Assembly: GCF_022829635.1 (NCBI RefSeq)
Contig: NZ_JAKSYO010000203.1
Span: 21,615-85,614 of the forward strand
Source: Methylobacterium sp. E-066
Lineage (GTDB): Bacteria > Pseudomonadota > Alphaproteobacteria > Rhizobiales > Beijerinckiaceae
Direction: 5' to 3'
DNA length: 64,000 bases
Each line of letters begins with the position of its first letter. Within the stretch, counting starts at the first letter, position 1. Below are positions 44,554 to 54,276 of the stretch, in pieces. The translations under genes were made by a program, and so were the position numbers. The notes beneath the pieces are model-generated. The model ran no database searches and was not told the DNA's origin. It worked only from the letters and a program-made list of their open reading frames with translations.

Positions 44554-44880
44554 ATGAAGTTGCGCATGCTGAAGCCGTTCAAGCGACGGTCGTCGCTAGT
44601 CAAAGTGCGGCTGCCAGGTTTTGACCCTGCCTACTACCTGAACGCCTACCCTGACGTGCAAGTAGCCGGTCTCAACCCGCTCGACCACTACCTGCGTCAC
44701 GGTTGGAAAGAGGGGCGAGATCCAAGCGCCGGCTTCAGCACGGACGGGTATCTGGCCGCGAACCCGGATGTGGCCTCGTCGGGACACAACCCGCTAGTGC
44801 ACTTCGTGAACAGTGGGCTGGCCGAGGGCCGTAGTGGTTTTTCTAAGGACCCGAAGTCGATGCCCCCGCAGCCGCGCTGA
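44554..44880 (+). CDS. Small protein of the FDPAYYL/GWKEGRDPS repeat type
   Basis: 108 residues from ATG 44554. After a basic start (MKLRMLKPFKRRSS) it has FDPAYYLNAYPDV, then NPLDHYLRHGWKEGRDPS, STDGYLAANPDVASSGHNPL and GLAEGRSG. That is one full and one partial unit of the repeat that also fills the N-terminal half of the glycosyltransferase at 47614-51495. The repeat occurs as a short accessory module of polysaccharide glycosyltransferases in this group. Alone it has no enzymatic domain. It could be a detached piece of a larger transferase or a protein-binding adaptor. Confidence 0.65.
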   Translation: MKLRMLKPFKRRSSLVKVRLPGFDPAYYLNAYPDVQVAGLNPLDHYLRHGWKEGRDPSAGFSTDGYLAANPDVASSGHNPLVHFVNSGLAEGRSGFSKDPKSMPPQPR

Positions 44881-45178
44881 TGCGTGGGCTGTGTCCGGCC
44901 GGGCATAAATAGCCCGCGCCGGAGCCGGGTGGGCGAAGATGCGGACATCAACGCCTGCTCCTAACACCGTTCACAAGGGTCTTGCGTGCGCTGGGAGCAC
45001 AGAGATGAGATGGGAGTGGGTAACAACCTGCGAGGCTTAAGATCAGCGAGATTGCCTCTGCAGCGATCGCTAGGGCGCGTTAATTGGGCCGAGGCCCCAA
45101 TGGCGATCACCTTGCAGGATGGTATCTCAGCTTGACAATACAATCGGGGCGCCTCAACTATTGCAGATCAAGAATTTT

Positions 45179-45892
45179 TCACAGATATTCCTTTGGCTCA
45201 AACCAAGCGTCTATATCTACACTTTCACCCATCATCATTTTATTTGGGTCTAGTTTGCTAGCGGATTTAAAGAATCTATCGGCAACAAATATTAAGTCGA
45301 TTTGATATAAGTTGTTATGGTAGTAATTGATGTCTACAATATCCCATAGACGCAGGCCGCATCTCTCCGCAAAGTCGCACCTCTCGCGGAGATGTGGAAG
45401 TGTCGTTTCAACGATCAGGCAGGACGTCCAAGGAAGCACGTTCTTCGCGCCTCTAAGTATTTCCGTCTCATGCCCGTCAACATCGATCTTAATCAGATAT
45501 GGTGCTAAATTTTGATTAGTTTGATAAGCTTCGCTAAGGTAGTTATCTAAGGTTCTTGCTCTGATGTGACGAAGGCCTTCTTCGAAATGCAAGGCCGGCG
45601 TTACGTGTGTGACGACACCAGTTTCGGTGCTTTTACAATCTTTCAGCCATAGAACGCCTTCGCGATCCGATATGGCAATGTTCTCAAGTCTATACTCAAC
45701 ATTTTTATAATTTTCGCGTATATTTTCGTTATATTCCACAACTGGCTCAAACAAAATATGTGGTACGTTCGGGAAGGCTTCCCTCAGTTCCGGAGTATCA
45801 ACTTGCACGCCAACATCGATTACGGACTTTACGTCTATGCCAGCTTCAATGAGTAATGTGAGTGCATTCGATTTGGTCGGTTTACGTTTCAT
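45179..45892 (-). CDS. FkbM-family methyltransferase
   Basis: 237 residues from ATG 45892 (MKRKPTKSNALTLLIEAGID). SAM motif KSVIDVGVQVDTPELREAF is near residue 22. The family hallmark LIKIDVDGHETEILRGAK is near 145. It has the expected length for FkbM proteins that methylate sugar hydroxyls. It is less GC-rich than the genes around it. It sits between the repeat protein and the dnaQ relic, so its operon partners have probably been lost. Confidence 0.85.
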   Translation of the reverse strand: MKRKPTKSNALTLLIEAGIDVKSVIDVGVQVDTPELREAFPNVPHILFEPVVEYNENIRENYKNVEYRLENIAISDREGVLWLKDCKSTETGVVTHVTPALHFEEGLRHIRARTLDNYLSEAYQTNQNLAPYLIKIDVDGHETEILRGAKNVLPWTSCLIVETTLPHLRERCDFAERCGLRLWDIVDINYYHNNLYQIDLIFVADRFFKSASKLDPNKMMMGESVDIDAWFEPKEYL

Positions 45893-45970
45893 AATCTGTG
45901 CTCCGCTCCCTGAACCGCAGGCTGAGGCCAATTAAAAACCGAAGCTTGCCGACAAGTCGCTGTTCGCCGC

Positions 45971-46459
45971 CATCGCTCCGAGCTGCTGGCCATCATCGGC
46001 AACGGAACGCTGGTTATCGACCACGCGCCCTTCGACGTCAGCTTCCTCAACGCCGAGTATGCGCGCCTACATGAGCCGCGGCCACCGGCAATCAAGCTGG
46101 ATGACGTGGTCGACACGCCCCTCCTCGCCCGGCGCAAGCACGCGGGTAAAGCTAACAACCTCGACGCTCTCTGCAACCGCTACGGGATCGATCGCAGCCG
46201 GCGCACCAAGCATGGGGCGCTCCTCGACGCCCAGATCCTGGCGGAGGTCTACGTCGAGCTTCTCGGCGGCAAGCAGATCAGTTTCGACCTGGCGCCCGTC
46301 ATCGCTACCCCGGCTCAGTCCGCGGCGGATGCTGCCCGGCCGGTAGCGCCGCGCATGTTCAAAACCCGCCTCACCGATGCCGAGCGGGAACGCCACGCGG
46401 CGTTAATCGACACGCTTGAAGACACCAGTCTGGGCGGACTACATCAGCGAGACGGATAG
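45971..46459 (+). pseudogene. dnaQ (DNA polymerase III epsilon) relic, 5'-truncated
   Basis: The frame reads LVIDHAPFDVSFLNAEYARL, VVDTPLLARRKHAG, NNLDALCNRYGIDRSRRTKH and GALLDAQILAEVYVELLGG. These are the exonuclease II-III motifs and C-terminus of DnaQ. The catalytic N-terminal DxE motif is missing, and the upstream sequence diverges at about 45970. It is therefore a partial copy of a housekeeping gene inside the polysaccharide region, presumably carried in by recombination. A functional dnaQ must exist elsewhere. Confidence 0.78.
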
Positions 46460-46508
46460 ATGATAGCCGACGCTCAGTTCCGCACCGCGATCTTGCCCAC
46501 TCTCCCAA

Positions 46509-46659
46509 CCGGGCGAGCTGGTACAGGTCGAGCTGCGCCAGGCCGCGCCGACCCGGATCGGCCTGAACGAACTGGCCGACGAGGCCGGGTAGTCCGGGGA
46601 CTTGGCGAGCAAGGCCGCCTGGCCCTGGTCGTACTCGCCACCCGATTCGAGCCCGAACA
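46509..46659 (-). pseudogene. Decayed duplicate of part of the large glycosyltransferase gene
   Basis: This 151-bp stretch aligns along its length with 48862-49013, in the middle of the glycosyltransferase coding sequence. Shared blocks include GCGAGC/TGGTACAGGTCGAG and CCTGGTCGTACTCGCC. One missing base near 46585 (GACGAGGCC against GACGAGCGCC) and base changes in the following AAG/GCC stretch break the frame. It lies next to the dnaQ relic. Confidence 0.75.
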
Positions 46660-46734
46660 GCTAGCCACCATGACAGAGAGCCAGCTCAATGATGTGCGCA
46701 GGCAGCTGCCCACCTCCTGCGAACCGACGATCAT

Positions 46735-47529
46735 TCAGCCCTGCATTTTGCTGACTACATGTTTCACTAGGAACAGTCCGATAGCTGCCGACGTTAATCC
46801 AAACATGATCACATATAAGTGGTCTACATGAATGCCGGCATATGGATAATACGCTGATCTTACCCATTCTGCGCATTGTAATGCCGGGTTAAACTTCATC
46901 CAGTAGTAAATCTGCTCTGGGAGGTAGCTCGGCAGAAACATTACGCCACTAGAAATATACATGAGGATGCTAAAAAGTGCATATCCGATCATCCACCCCG
47001 GGAAAAAACCGACGATGGCGACGTTGATCGTGCCGATCCCTATTCCGAGAATAATAGCCGCCACATAGCCGCAGACAGCTGTGATGGGGTCTGCTGGGAT
47101 TGGGTTAGTCCCGATCGCGACCAAGATCGACGAGACGACTAACAATGCTAGAAATCCAGTTACAATCTCAACTAGAATACGCGAGAATAGGAGGTCGAAT
47201 ATCTTAACTTGTGGATAGTAGGTTAATGGCCGGTTTATCATAACCGATTTCATGACCTCGCGGGAAATATACTGAAATACCAGTACTGGTACCGCACCTG
47301 TGGCAAAAAATAGTGGCCTGCTATCTCCGAGCGGCGCCGCCAACTTCTGGAACGTATAGATTCCAATGAGCATAAAGACATGGACGCAGGGCCAGAGAAC
47401 GATTACTCCATAGCCCCAAAGCGAAGCTCCGAAGCGCGTGCGTACGTCGCGCAGGATCAGCGCGTACAACACGTGCAGGTAGGACTCGGCCGGGCTCTTT
47501 TGCGTCTGAGCCGTCGGGAGAACGGACAT
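46735..47529 (-). CDS. ABC-2 type polysaccharide export permease (KpsM/Wzm family)
   Basis: 264 residues with six hydrophobic helices. The N-terminal RDVRTRFGASLWGYGVIVLW is typical of capsule/O-antigen permeases. Later motifs are INRPLTYYPQVKIFDLLFSR, MYISSGVMFLPSYLPE and WMKFNPALQCAEWVRSAYY. It moves lipid-linked polysaccharide across the inner membrane together with a KpsT/Wzt ATPase. No ATPase gene is adjacent or elsewhere in the window. It is 84 bp downstream of the large glycosyltransferase gene on the same strand. It is less GC-rich than that gene. Confidence 0.87.
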   Translation of the reverse strand: MSVLPTAQTQKSPAESYLHVLYALILRDVRTRFGASLWGYGVIVLWPCVHVFMLIGIYTFQKLAAPLGDSRPLFFATGAVPVLVFQYISREVMKSVMINRPLTYYPQVKIFDLLFSRILVEIVTGFLALLVVSSILVAIGTNPIPADPITAVCGYVAAIILGIGIGTINVAIVGFFPGWMIGYALFSILMYISSGVMFLPSYLPEQIYYWMKFNPALQCAEWVRSAYYPYAGIHVDHLYVIMFGLTSAAIGLFLVKHVVSKMQG

Positions 47530-47613
47530 CGGGTTAGCCTCTGCGTTTCTCCGCCTGCTTCAACGAGAAACTGGGCTAAAGTGCGTTGATCGGATGCGCG
47601 GGATCGGGCGGCC

Positions 47614-50600
47614 TTACGCCATCAGGGCGTAATAGTCGCGTATCAGGTCGTCGTATTCGGCCCCATGGATCGGCACTGAGTGCTGCCCGCTAGGCGAGAT
47701 GTCGATCGCCAGCAGCTGATCGTTGAAGGCGGCCGGATTGTTCGCCAAGGCGTAGGGCAGCACGTGCCCGTTCGGGTAGGTGCGCAGCCGGTCGCCTTGG
47801 GCACCGAGATCGAAGGCCACGACCTGTAGGCCGGTTCGCAACGCTAGGGTCAGGGCGTTGGAATAGGTCTCGGGCCAGATCGCCGGCAGTAGGACCATGT
47901 CGGCGGATACCATCGGCAGGCGGTCGAAGATCTCCTCGTCCTCCCAGTGCTGGCCGGTATCGGCGATCTGTAGAGCTGCCCGCGCGACCCGATCGAGTGT
48001 CGGATCGTCGGTGGAGTAGCGGCCGGTCTCGGTGACCCCTGCCCGCTCCAGGCCGCCCGTAAGCATCGGATCGGAAAAACCCACGATCGCGAATCGTAGG
48101 GCCAGATCGCGGTTGTGAGCGTCTGCGGCCAGTGCCTGAAGCAGAAGGCCGCCTTCAGGCATGCTGATGCCACCCAATACCGCGACCCGGCGGACGCGGT
48201 CCGGGCGCGGTAGGACCCTCGCGCGCACGCTCCGGTCGGTCTCGACGTGCGGCCGCACCGTGATCGCCAGCTCCGGATACACCGCGCCGATCCGCCCCGC
48301 CGTGTCACGCGACGGCGCGAACACCCGCGCCGCCCCGGCCAGGAACCGCCCGAACACGGCCCGCCGCTCCTCCGGATCCGGTTCCTCGTAGCCGTCCGCG
48401 TCCGAGGCCAGGCAGTCCCGGCACACCGGCACCGGCGCCAGACCGCAATAGCGCCCGTCCGGCATCACCAGGTGGTTGCGATGGCACACCGGCGAGAAGT
48501 CGTGCAGCGTCCAGGCATACGGCCGCCCCGACCCGGCGACCAGATCCATCAGCGCGCGGGCCGCAGTCCAGCGCAGGCCCGCCAGCGAGTGCACGTGGAT
48601 CAGACGCGGCGCCAGCTGCTCGACGAAGGCGGCGACCGCCTCGGCGTCGCGCGGCAGGTACAGGCTGTCCAGGCTCGGCAGGTACACGAACTCCCGGCTG
48701 CGATACGAGACGTTGACCTGGATGTTCCGGGCCCGGTCGACCGAGAGCAGCACGACGGCCGTGCCCTCGGCTTTCAGCCGGGCGATCATGTCGTCGATGT
48801 GCCGCTGGATGCCCCCGCCCCAGCTATGGGTCACGAACAGCATCGCCCGGCTATGGAAGTGCCGGGCGAGCCGGTACAGGTCGAGCCGCGCCCGGCCGCG
48901 CCGGCCCGGATCAGCCTGGACGAACTGGCCGACGAGCGCCGGGTAGTCCGGGTGCTTGGCCAAGAGCGCCGCCTGGCCCTGGTCGTACTCGCCGCCCGGG
49001 TCGAGCCCGAACGAAATCTGCCCGGCATGGTAGACGTACACGTCCTCGGCGAGCAGGTTCGAAAACCCGGCCTTGCGGGCGCGCATGCACCAGTCGTTCT
49101 CCTCGCCGTAGCCCTTGCCGAAGGCGATTTCGTCCAGCGTACCGACCGCGTCGAGGGACTCTGCCGTCATGTACATGCAGAAGCCGACGCCGGTGGGCAC
49201 CTCGACGGAGCGGCCGCGGTTGAGCGTGCTGGCGGCCTGGTCGAGCTCGGGCCGGGGGATCTCCAGCGCCATGGTGTTGTTGGCGTTGAAGCGCGGATAG
49301 CTGCAGATCGTGGCGTTGTTGGACAGCGGGGTGACGCTGCCCACGGGCGGGCGGCCTTCCGCGTCCGCCATCTCGGCATGGGCGACGAGCCGGTCGAGCC
49401 AGTCGCCGAACACCTGGGCGTCGGAGTTGAGCAGGACGACGGCGCGGCCCTGGCGCAGGGACAGGCCGCGGTTGACCGAGCGGACGAAGCCGAGGTTTTC
49501 CGGGTTTTCGACGAGGTGGAACAGGCCGCGGCCGGCGAGGTCTTTTAGGTCGGCGGTGAGGTCGGGATCGGGGGACCGGTCGTTGACGGCGAGCAGGGTG
49601 AAGGGTGTGGTCTGCGGGGCGGACAGGCAGGCGTGGATGGCGCGCAGGGTCTCACCGCGGCCCTTGTAGACCGGCATGATCACGACGACCCGGGCCTGGG
49701 CGAGGGTGAGGGCCCGGGGCAGGCCGTCCCAGTCGTGGGGCTCGGGCGCCTCCATGGCCGGCCAGGCGCCGAGATCCTCCGGGCGGCCCATCAGCCCGGC
49801 GGCGCGGCCGGTGCGGACGTAGTGCAGGACCGGCGATTCGGCCGGCGCGAACAGATGGCCGTAGGCCCGGCGATAGAAGCGTGTCGAGAAGGTCTTGCTC
49901 GGGTCGCGATCCTCCTCTTGGCCGTGGGACAGGAAGTGGATGGCCGGCCCGTTCTCGAAGCCGCGCGTGTCGGGGTAGCGCTTCAGGTACCAGGCCGCGT
50001 CGAAATAGGGCTCGATCAGCCGGGCCTGCTCCAGCAGATCCGCGTCCTCCGCCGCGGGCGGTGTGCCGTAGCCCGGATCGAAGGCGTCGCTCGAGAGGTC
50101 GGTGCCACGTAGCAGCGCGGCGGCGAGGTGGTGGACGAACGGGGCAATTCCCGTCGCCTCGACGTAGGGATGATGGGCGCGGTAGGCCCACCCGTTGAAA
50201 TCGGGGCGCGGGTTGCGGCCCCGACGCCAGCCGGTGGCGCAATAGTCCCGGACCGCGTCCACGTCCTCCGCCAGGCCGTAGCGCCGCCGGTAGAAGGCGT
50301 GGTCGAAATGCAGCGCCGCCAGTTCGGTCTGCAGATCCAGGGATGCTGCCCGGTCCGGGGACACGTGCCCGATCTCTCCGAGCCAGCCTGTGTCCTCGCC
50401 GGGCGGACGCGCCGGGCGCAGGCCGCAGACCCGCAGCAGCGCGTCGAGCGTCGAGCGGCCCTTTCCCGGATCGCGCAGCTCTCGCCAGCCGGCTCTCGAG
50501 AAATGCACGTAGGGGGGCAAGCCCCGTGCGTCCGGATAGGTCGCTCTGTACCAGCCCTCGTCCACGGCGGGAAACTGTGGCTGGTCCTTGGCCGAGAACG

Positions 50601-51495
50601 GCGTGCCGCCGGAGAGTAACGTCTCGGTCACATAGCGGAAGAACGGATCGCCGATCACCGCCCGGCTGCTGGCGCGCGCCTGTACGAAGCCGGCTGGGTC
50701 GAAATCCTGGCGCGGGCTGCGCAGCGCACGCCAGCCGCCGGTCACGTAGGTCCGCAGCAGCTCCGCATCGGAGAACGCTTGGGCATCTCGCTCGTCCAGC
50801 CCCTGCCGGTAGTAGGCGGCGTCGAAATACGGCGCGAGCGTCTCGGCTTGCAGGGCGAACGCCTCCTCCTTCGGCTCGGGCCGGGCGGGGCCGCCGTGCA
50901 GGACGTAGTGCACCAGCGGGTTCTGGGTCGCGTACGCGATGCCCCGGGTCAGGCAATAGGCCAGGGTGTCGAAGTACGGCGACGGCTCGCGGCCCTCGCG
51001 CCAGCCGGAGGTCATGTAGTGGCCGGCCGGATCGACGCCGGCCACCTGCAGGTCGGGATTATGGGCGAGGTAGAACGCCCCGTCCACGAGGCGGCGGGCC
51101 AGGCGCTCGGCCTGCTTGGTGTCGGGCTTGGGCAGGGCGCCGCTTTTGGTGCGCTGCGCCGTCACCCAGTGCAGGAACGGGTTGATGCCGGCCCGGGCCA
51201 GATACGGCCGCGCGGCGAGGTAGTCGGCGGTGCAGAAATCCGGTCGCGGGTCCCGGCCCTCGCGCCAGCCAACTGTGAGATAGTCCCGCACTGGATCGAC
51301 CGTGATGCCGTACCAGCTCGCGTAGAAGCCCGCGTCGACATACGGCTCCAGCGCCGCGATCTGCTGCGTTGCCGACGCGATATCGTTCGCCGGGGGAAGG
51401 CCGCCGCTGGCAGCGAGCCGGATCAGCGGATTGCGGCTCGAACGCGCTCCGCTGGAACCCGCCCAGCTGTGATACAGGCGATAGAGGTTCTTCAA
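47614..51495 (-). CDS. Multidomain glycosyltransferase (repeat array, GT2, GT4)
   Basis: 1293 residues if TTG 51495 is the start. That codon follows GAGAGGAG at ideal spacing and begins LKNLYRLYHSWAG; an earlier in-frame start at 51549 lacks a ribosome site. Residues about 50-620 hold six degenerate repeats of the type YVDAGFY...GWREGRDP...NPFLHWV. From about 625 a GT2 domain follows: VVVIMPVYKGRGETLRAI, VNDRSPDPDL, ENLGFVRSVNRGL, VVLLNSDAQVFGDW. From about 880 a GT4-like domain follows: LFVTHSWGGGIQRHIDDM, LIHVHSLAG, LLPAIWPETYSNAL. Two catalytic domains in one chain suggest sequential sugar transfer to a capsular or O-antigen polymer. It precedes the ABC-2 permease gene. Confidence 0.9.
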   Translation of the reverse strand: MKNLYRLYHSWAGSSGARSSRNPLIRLAASGGLPPANDIASATQQIAALEPYVDAGFYASWYGITVDPVRDYLTVGWREGRDPRPDFCTADYLAARPYLARAGINPFLHWVTAQRTKSGALPKPDTKQAERLARRLVDGAFYLAHNPDLQVAGVDPAGHYMTSGWREGREPSPYFDTLAYCLTRGIAYATQNPLVHYVLHGGPARPEPKEEAFALQAETLAPYFDAAYYRQGLDERDAQAFSDAELLRTYVTGGWRALRSPRQDFDPAGFVQARASSRAVIGDPFFRYVTETLLSGGTPFSAKDQPQFPAVDEGWYRATYPDARGLPPYVHFSRAGWRELRDPGKGRSTLDALLRVCGLRPARPPGEDTGWLGEIGHVSPDRAASLDLQTELAALHFDHAFYRRRYGLAEDVDAVRDYCATGWRRGRNPRPDFNGWAYRAHHPYVEATGIAPFVHHLAAALLRGTDLSSDAFDPGYGTPPAAEDADLLEQARLIEPYFDAAWYLKRYPDTRGFENGPAIHFLSHGQEEDRDPSKTFSTRFYRRAYGHLFAPAESPVLHYVRTGRAAGLMGRPEDLGAWPAMEAPEPHDWDGLPRALTLAQARVVVIMPVYKGRGETLRAIHACLSAPQTTPFTLLAVNDRSPDPDLTADLKDLAGRGLFHLVENPENLGFVRSVNRGLSLRQGRAVVLLNSDAQVFGDWLDRLVAHAEMADAEGRPPVGSVTPLSNNATICSYPRFNANNTMALEIPRPELDQAASTLNRGRSVEVPTGVGFCMYMTAESLDAVGTLDEIAFGKGYGEENDWCMRARKAGFSNLLAEDVYVYHAGQISFGLDPGGEYDQGQAALLAKHPDYPALVGQFVQADPGRRGRARLDLYRLARHFHSRAMLFVTHSWGGGIQRHIDDMIARLKAEGTAVVLLSVDRARNIQVNVSYRSREFVYLPSLDSLYLPRDAEAVAAFVEQLAPRLIHVHSLAGLRWTAARALMDLVAGSGRPYAWTLHDFSPVCHRNHLVMPDGRYCGLAPVPVCRDCLASDADGYEEPDPEERRAVFGRFLAGAARVFAPSRDTAGRIGAVYPELAITVRPHVETDRSVRARVLPRPDRVRRVAVLGGISMPEGGLLLQALAADAHNRDLALRFAIVGFSDPMLTGGLERAGVTETGRYSTDDPTLDRVARAALQIADTGQHWEDEEIFDRLPMVSADMVLLPAIWPETYSNALTLALRTGLQVVAFDLGAQGDRLRTYPNGHVLPYALANNPAAFNDQLLAIDISPSGQHSVPIHGAEYDDLIRDYYALMA

Positions 51496-51723
51496 TGCAC
51501 TCCTCTCACATCGTCGCGCGCACGGCTCGCTCCGCCATGCGAGCGTCATCGGCGGCTGTGTCGAGGCCTATAGCTCGGATGGGCATGTCTTTGCGGGGCT
51601 GCGTCGGGGGAGGATTATAGCGCCGAGCGAGCGCCTCGCAGGCCGCTCTCGCCCTATCGGAACAGGCGCGCCTGGTAAATATGAGGTTATGCCTTCGGTC
51701 CCCTGCCCTTCGTCATCCGGCTG

Positions 51724-52182
51724 TCAGATTAGGTCCGGCAGCCTGGTGACATCCTCGTGCACGATGCGCGCGGGGTTGCCAGCAGCCACGCATTAGGGGC
51801 TACGATTCCGGTGACGACCGCTTGCGCCCCGATGATAGCGTTATCGCAGATTGGTCGATCTCTCGAGGGGCGTCGCGTGGTTGGCGATCCAGACGTGGTT
51901 GCCAACGCGGACGAGTTTCGCCGGATTCAGCTGCATGCCGCCGCTCTAGCAGATGATCGAGTGGAAATTGCTCGTCGTCATCCAAACGCCGAACGCGATC
52001 GAGCAATCCGTCCCTATCTCGATCGCCTTCGCCTCGACCGGGTTGAAATGGACGAGCCCGGTGAAGCCAGTCCTGTCACCGACGCGAGGCATTGAGCCCA
52101 GGCCGATATTGAGATTGGCTACTCCTGAACGAACATCGCCTCCGATATCGAATTTGCGATTCGAATCTATCGCGATATGCAT
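51724..52182 (-). pseudogene. Hexapeptide acetyltransferase (WbbJ/CatB-type), broken
   Basis: Leftward reading gives MHIAIDSNRKFDIGGDVRSG, IGTDCSIAFGVWMTTSNFHS, stop, NPAKLVRVGNHVWIANHATP. It then shifts frame to DNAIIGAQAVVTGIVAPNA and shifts back to VAAGNPARIVHEDVTRLPDL. Together these are the left-handed beta-helix hexads, active-site His loop and C-terminal AGNPARIV of O-acetyltransferases that decorate surface sugars. An internal stop and two frameshifts inactivate it. The N-terminal part may continue into 52190-52462 in another frame. Confidence 0.75.
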
Positions 52183-52666
52183 AACTTTTTCAGAAGCATA
52201 TCTGTAGCCAGTTCGATGTAATTATTGACGTCATAAATGTGGATTTTTCTAACTGGCCGTGCTGATCACGCGGGTCGATGTCGATTAAATTATTCCCGCC
52301 TTTGTCGGAAACGTTTGACGGATTGAGCGAGTCTGCGATCTCAACTCCGATATACTGTTGACGCAATGGGCGGCAATAATTGAACGAGCCTTGCCGTGAT
52401 CGAAATGAGATCGGTACGACTGAGTCCCAAACGCAGTTTTGAAACTGGATGGCAATGCCCACATTGCAGTTGGGCTGCTCTGCTTATGCTCGCTGGGTCC
52501 AGAAAAATTATCTTCGATTTCGGCTAGCTAGGCCATGCGTGCCTAACAACTGAGCCGTCCTCAAAATCTTAAAGGGCCTCCGCGGCCCGAGGGCTCCCTG
52601 TTGACGCTTTCAAAGTCCTATGACCTATGACCGCGCACGAGCCAATGTTTGGAGTGAGGTTGCCCG
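52183..52666. other. Region upstream of the acetyltransferase relic
   Basis: 484 bp of lower GC. A minus-strand frame at 52190-52462 (GGNNLIDIDPRD near its middle) may be the decayed N-terminus of the acetyltransferase. Otherwise no gene is visible. Confidence 0.4.
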
Positions 52667-53206
52667 ATGCCTGAGGACAATACCCTGACGAAGGCGCTGG
52701 TCGACGTGCGAGCGCGGAGGGCTGCACTCCAGAGCGACCACGATCGGATCTCAGCGGAACTCACCAAGCTGCGCGCAGCAGAAGCTGCGCTGACGGCGAT
52801 CGTGGAGGGCGTACCGCTCAAGGACACGGCCATCCTTCGGTCATCTGATAATGTCCGCCCGTCGGCCGAGGATCAGGGCATGTCGGGTCGGAGTGGACGC
52901 CGCGGAGCTCGTGGCCCACGATCGAACTCGGCAAAGGGACGTTTGAAGTCACTCCTCAATAGCGCAGGGCCGCAAGGATTGACGCATGCCGAGATCGCTG
53001 AGCGGTTGCCTGACGTCGCCCCGAACACCCTGAACACCTACCTAAGCATGATGGTGACGGGTGGCGAGGCGATTCGAAAGGGCGACTTCTTCACCGCCGC
53101 CGACGGTAGCCAGGACGAGACGGATGACGCCCCCGACGATGTCGAGCGGGATGAAGAAGCGTCCAGCGCCGACGGCGAGCATAGCGACGCTGCCGCGGCT
53201 GAGTGA
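52667..53206 (+). CDS. Hypothetical protein with C-terminal helix-turn-helix
   Basis: 179 residues. A charged coiled coil (about 5-45: ALVDVRARRAALQSDHDRIS) is followed by a basic linker (RSGRRGARGPRSN). A winged-helix-like segment at about 90-145 reads LLNSAGPQGLTHAEIAERLP, NTLNTYLSMMVTGGEAIRKG. The tail is very acidic. It looks like a small DNA-binding regulator and stands alone. ATG 52667 follows GGAGTGAGG. No closer family recognised. Confidence 0.68.
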   Translation: MPEDNTLTKALVDVRARRAALQSDHDRISAELTKLRAAEAALTAIVEGVPLKDTAILRSSDNVRPSAEDQGMSGRSGRRGARGPRSNSAKGRLKSLLNSAGPQGLTHAEIAERLPDVAPNTLNTYLSMMVTGGEAIRKGDFFTAADGSQDETDDAPDDVERDEEASSADGEHSDAAAAE

Positions 53207-54276
53207 GCGGCTCTTCCTAGTTCGAGGCGCCATGACTGGGTATACAGAGGTTCGAGGCCTCCGCCTCGAGTCTTCCAGTTTGTCGCAAGTCCCGTCGCCG
53301 ATCGTGGCTACGTCCCGCGATCGCGGCATCGGCCAGCTATTATCATATCACGGCCCCTCAGGTGCAGCGTCACCACGGGAAGTAAGCCATACGGTCGACT
53401 CTCTCGCTCTGCTTCCTTGTGCTCCTACCCAGTCAAGCAGGGGCTTTTTGCCGGTGTACATGTGGCAAGAGGACGATGAAGTCGATCTGTCAGCCGACTG
53501 ACCTGGTCGAGCTTATGTGCCAAGATCTGTGAGACGACACATCTGTTCCAAGATCGTCGGGAAGCCGATCGCTGGCGGACGGCGGGTGGTCAGCCCGATT
53601 GGGCCGTTCGATCCAGCTCGCGCAGGTTTGGTTAAAGAGGAAATTAATTTGAGCACCAACCTGCGCGGTGGTCGATCCGGTACTGTCGGTACCCAGGGGG
53701 TAACGGCGCGGTTTCGACCTCGTCTACCGGCTTCAGCGACACTGCAGGTGGCGGGGCATCGAATTAGACGTAAAGATCAAACTTGCCTACAGAAGCCCCG
53801 CCGGCGACGCATCCCCTCGGTGCATCATTCGGGCTTGTTAGATCGATGACATCTGCCGAAGAATCGGCATCATCGACGGGCTCGGCGAAGTGGCCGGAAT
53901 GGGTTAAGATGGTGGCAGTCGGATCCGTCCTCACCCAGGGTAGGCGCCCGATAACATCCTTTAGCTTTTGGCGTATTCGGCTCATCGTCGCAGCGGGTGT
54001 TTCACCCGCCGTCCTCGCTATGACATTCGCGAGGTGGCGTCGACAAACGATCCATGATCGGTATGGGGTGCACAGTATCACGTACCCTACCCGCCGATGC
54101 GGTGATCTGGCCTAGACCAGACAAGCCGGTAGGCATTTCATATCGCGAATTAACAGATGAGGTCTCTTGAATCGGTTAAAGAAAAATGGACGGATACTGA
54201 TGCTATAGTTTTCACTGAGTGATCGCGTCAGTCGAATCGAAGTTTTTCCGGGTGTGTTATACAAGGGATAGAGATA
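53207..54276. other. Intergenic region, 1070 bp
   Basis: No confident gene. A minus-strand frame ending at 53764 (from GTG 54081 or ATG 53985, MSRIRQKLKDVIGRLPWVRT) could be a short protein but has no ribosome site. Composition is mixed, AT-rich near 54130-54270, where the promoter of the GDP-sugar operon probably lies. Confidence 0.45.
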
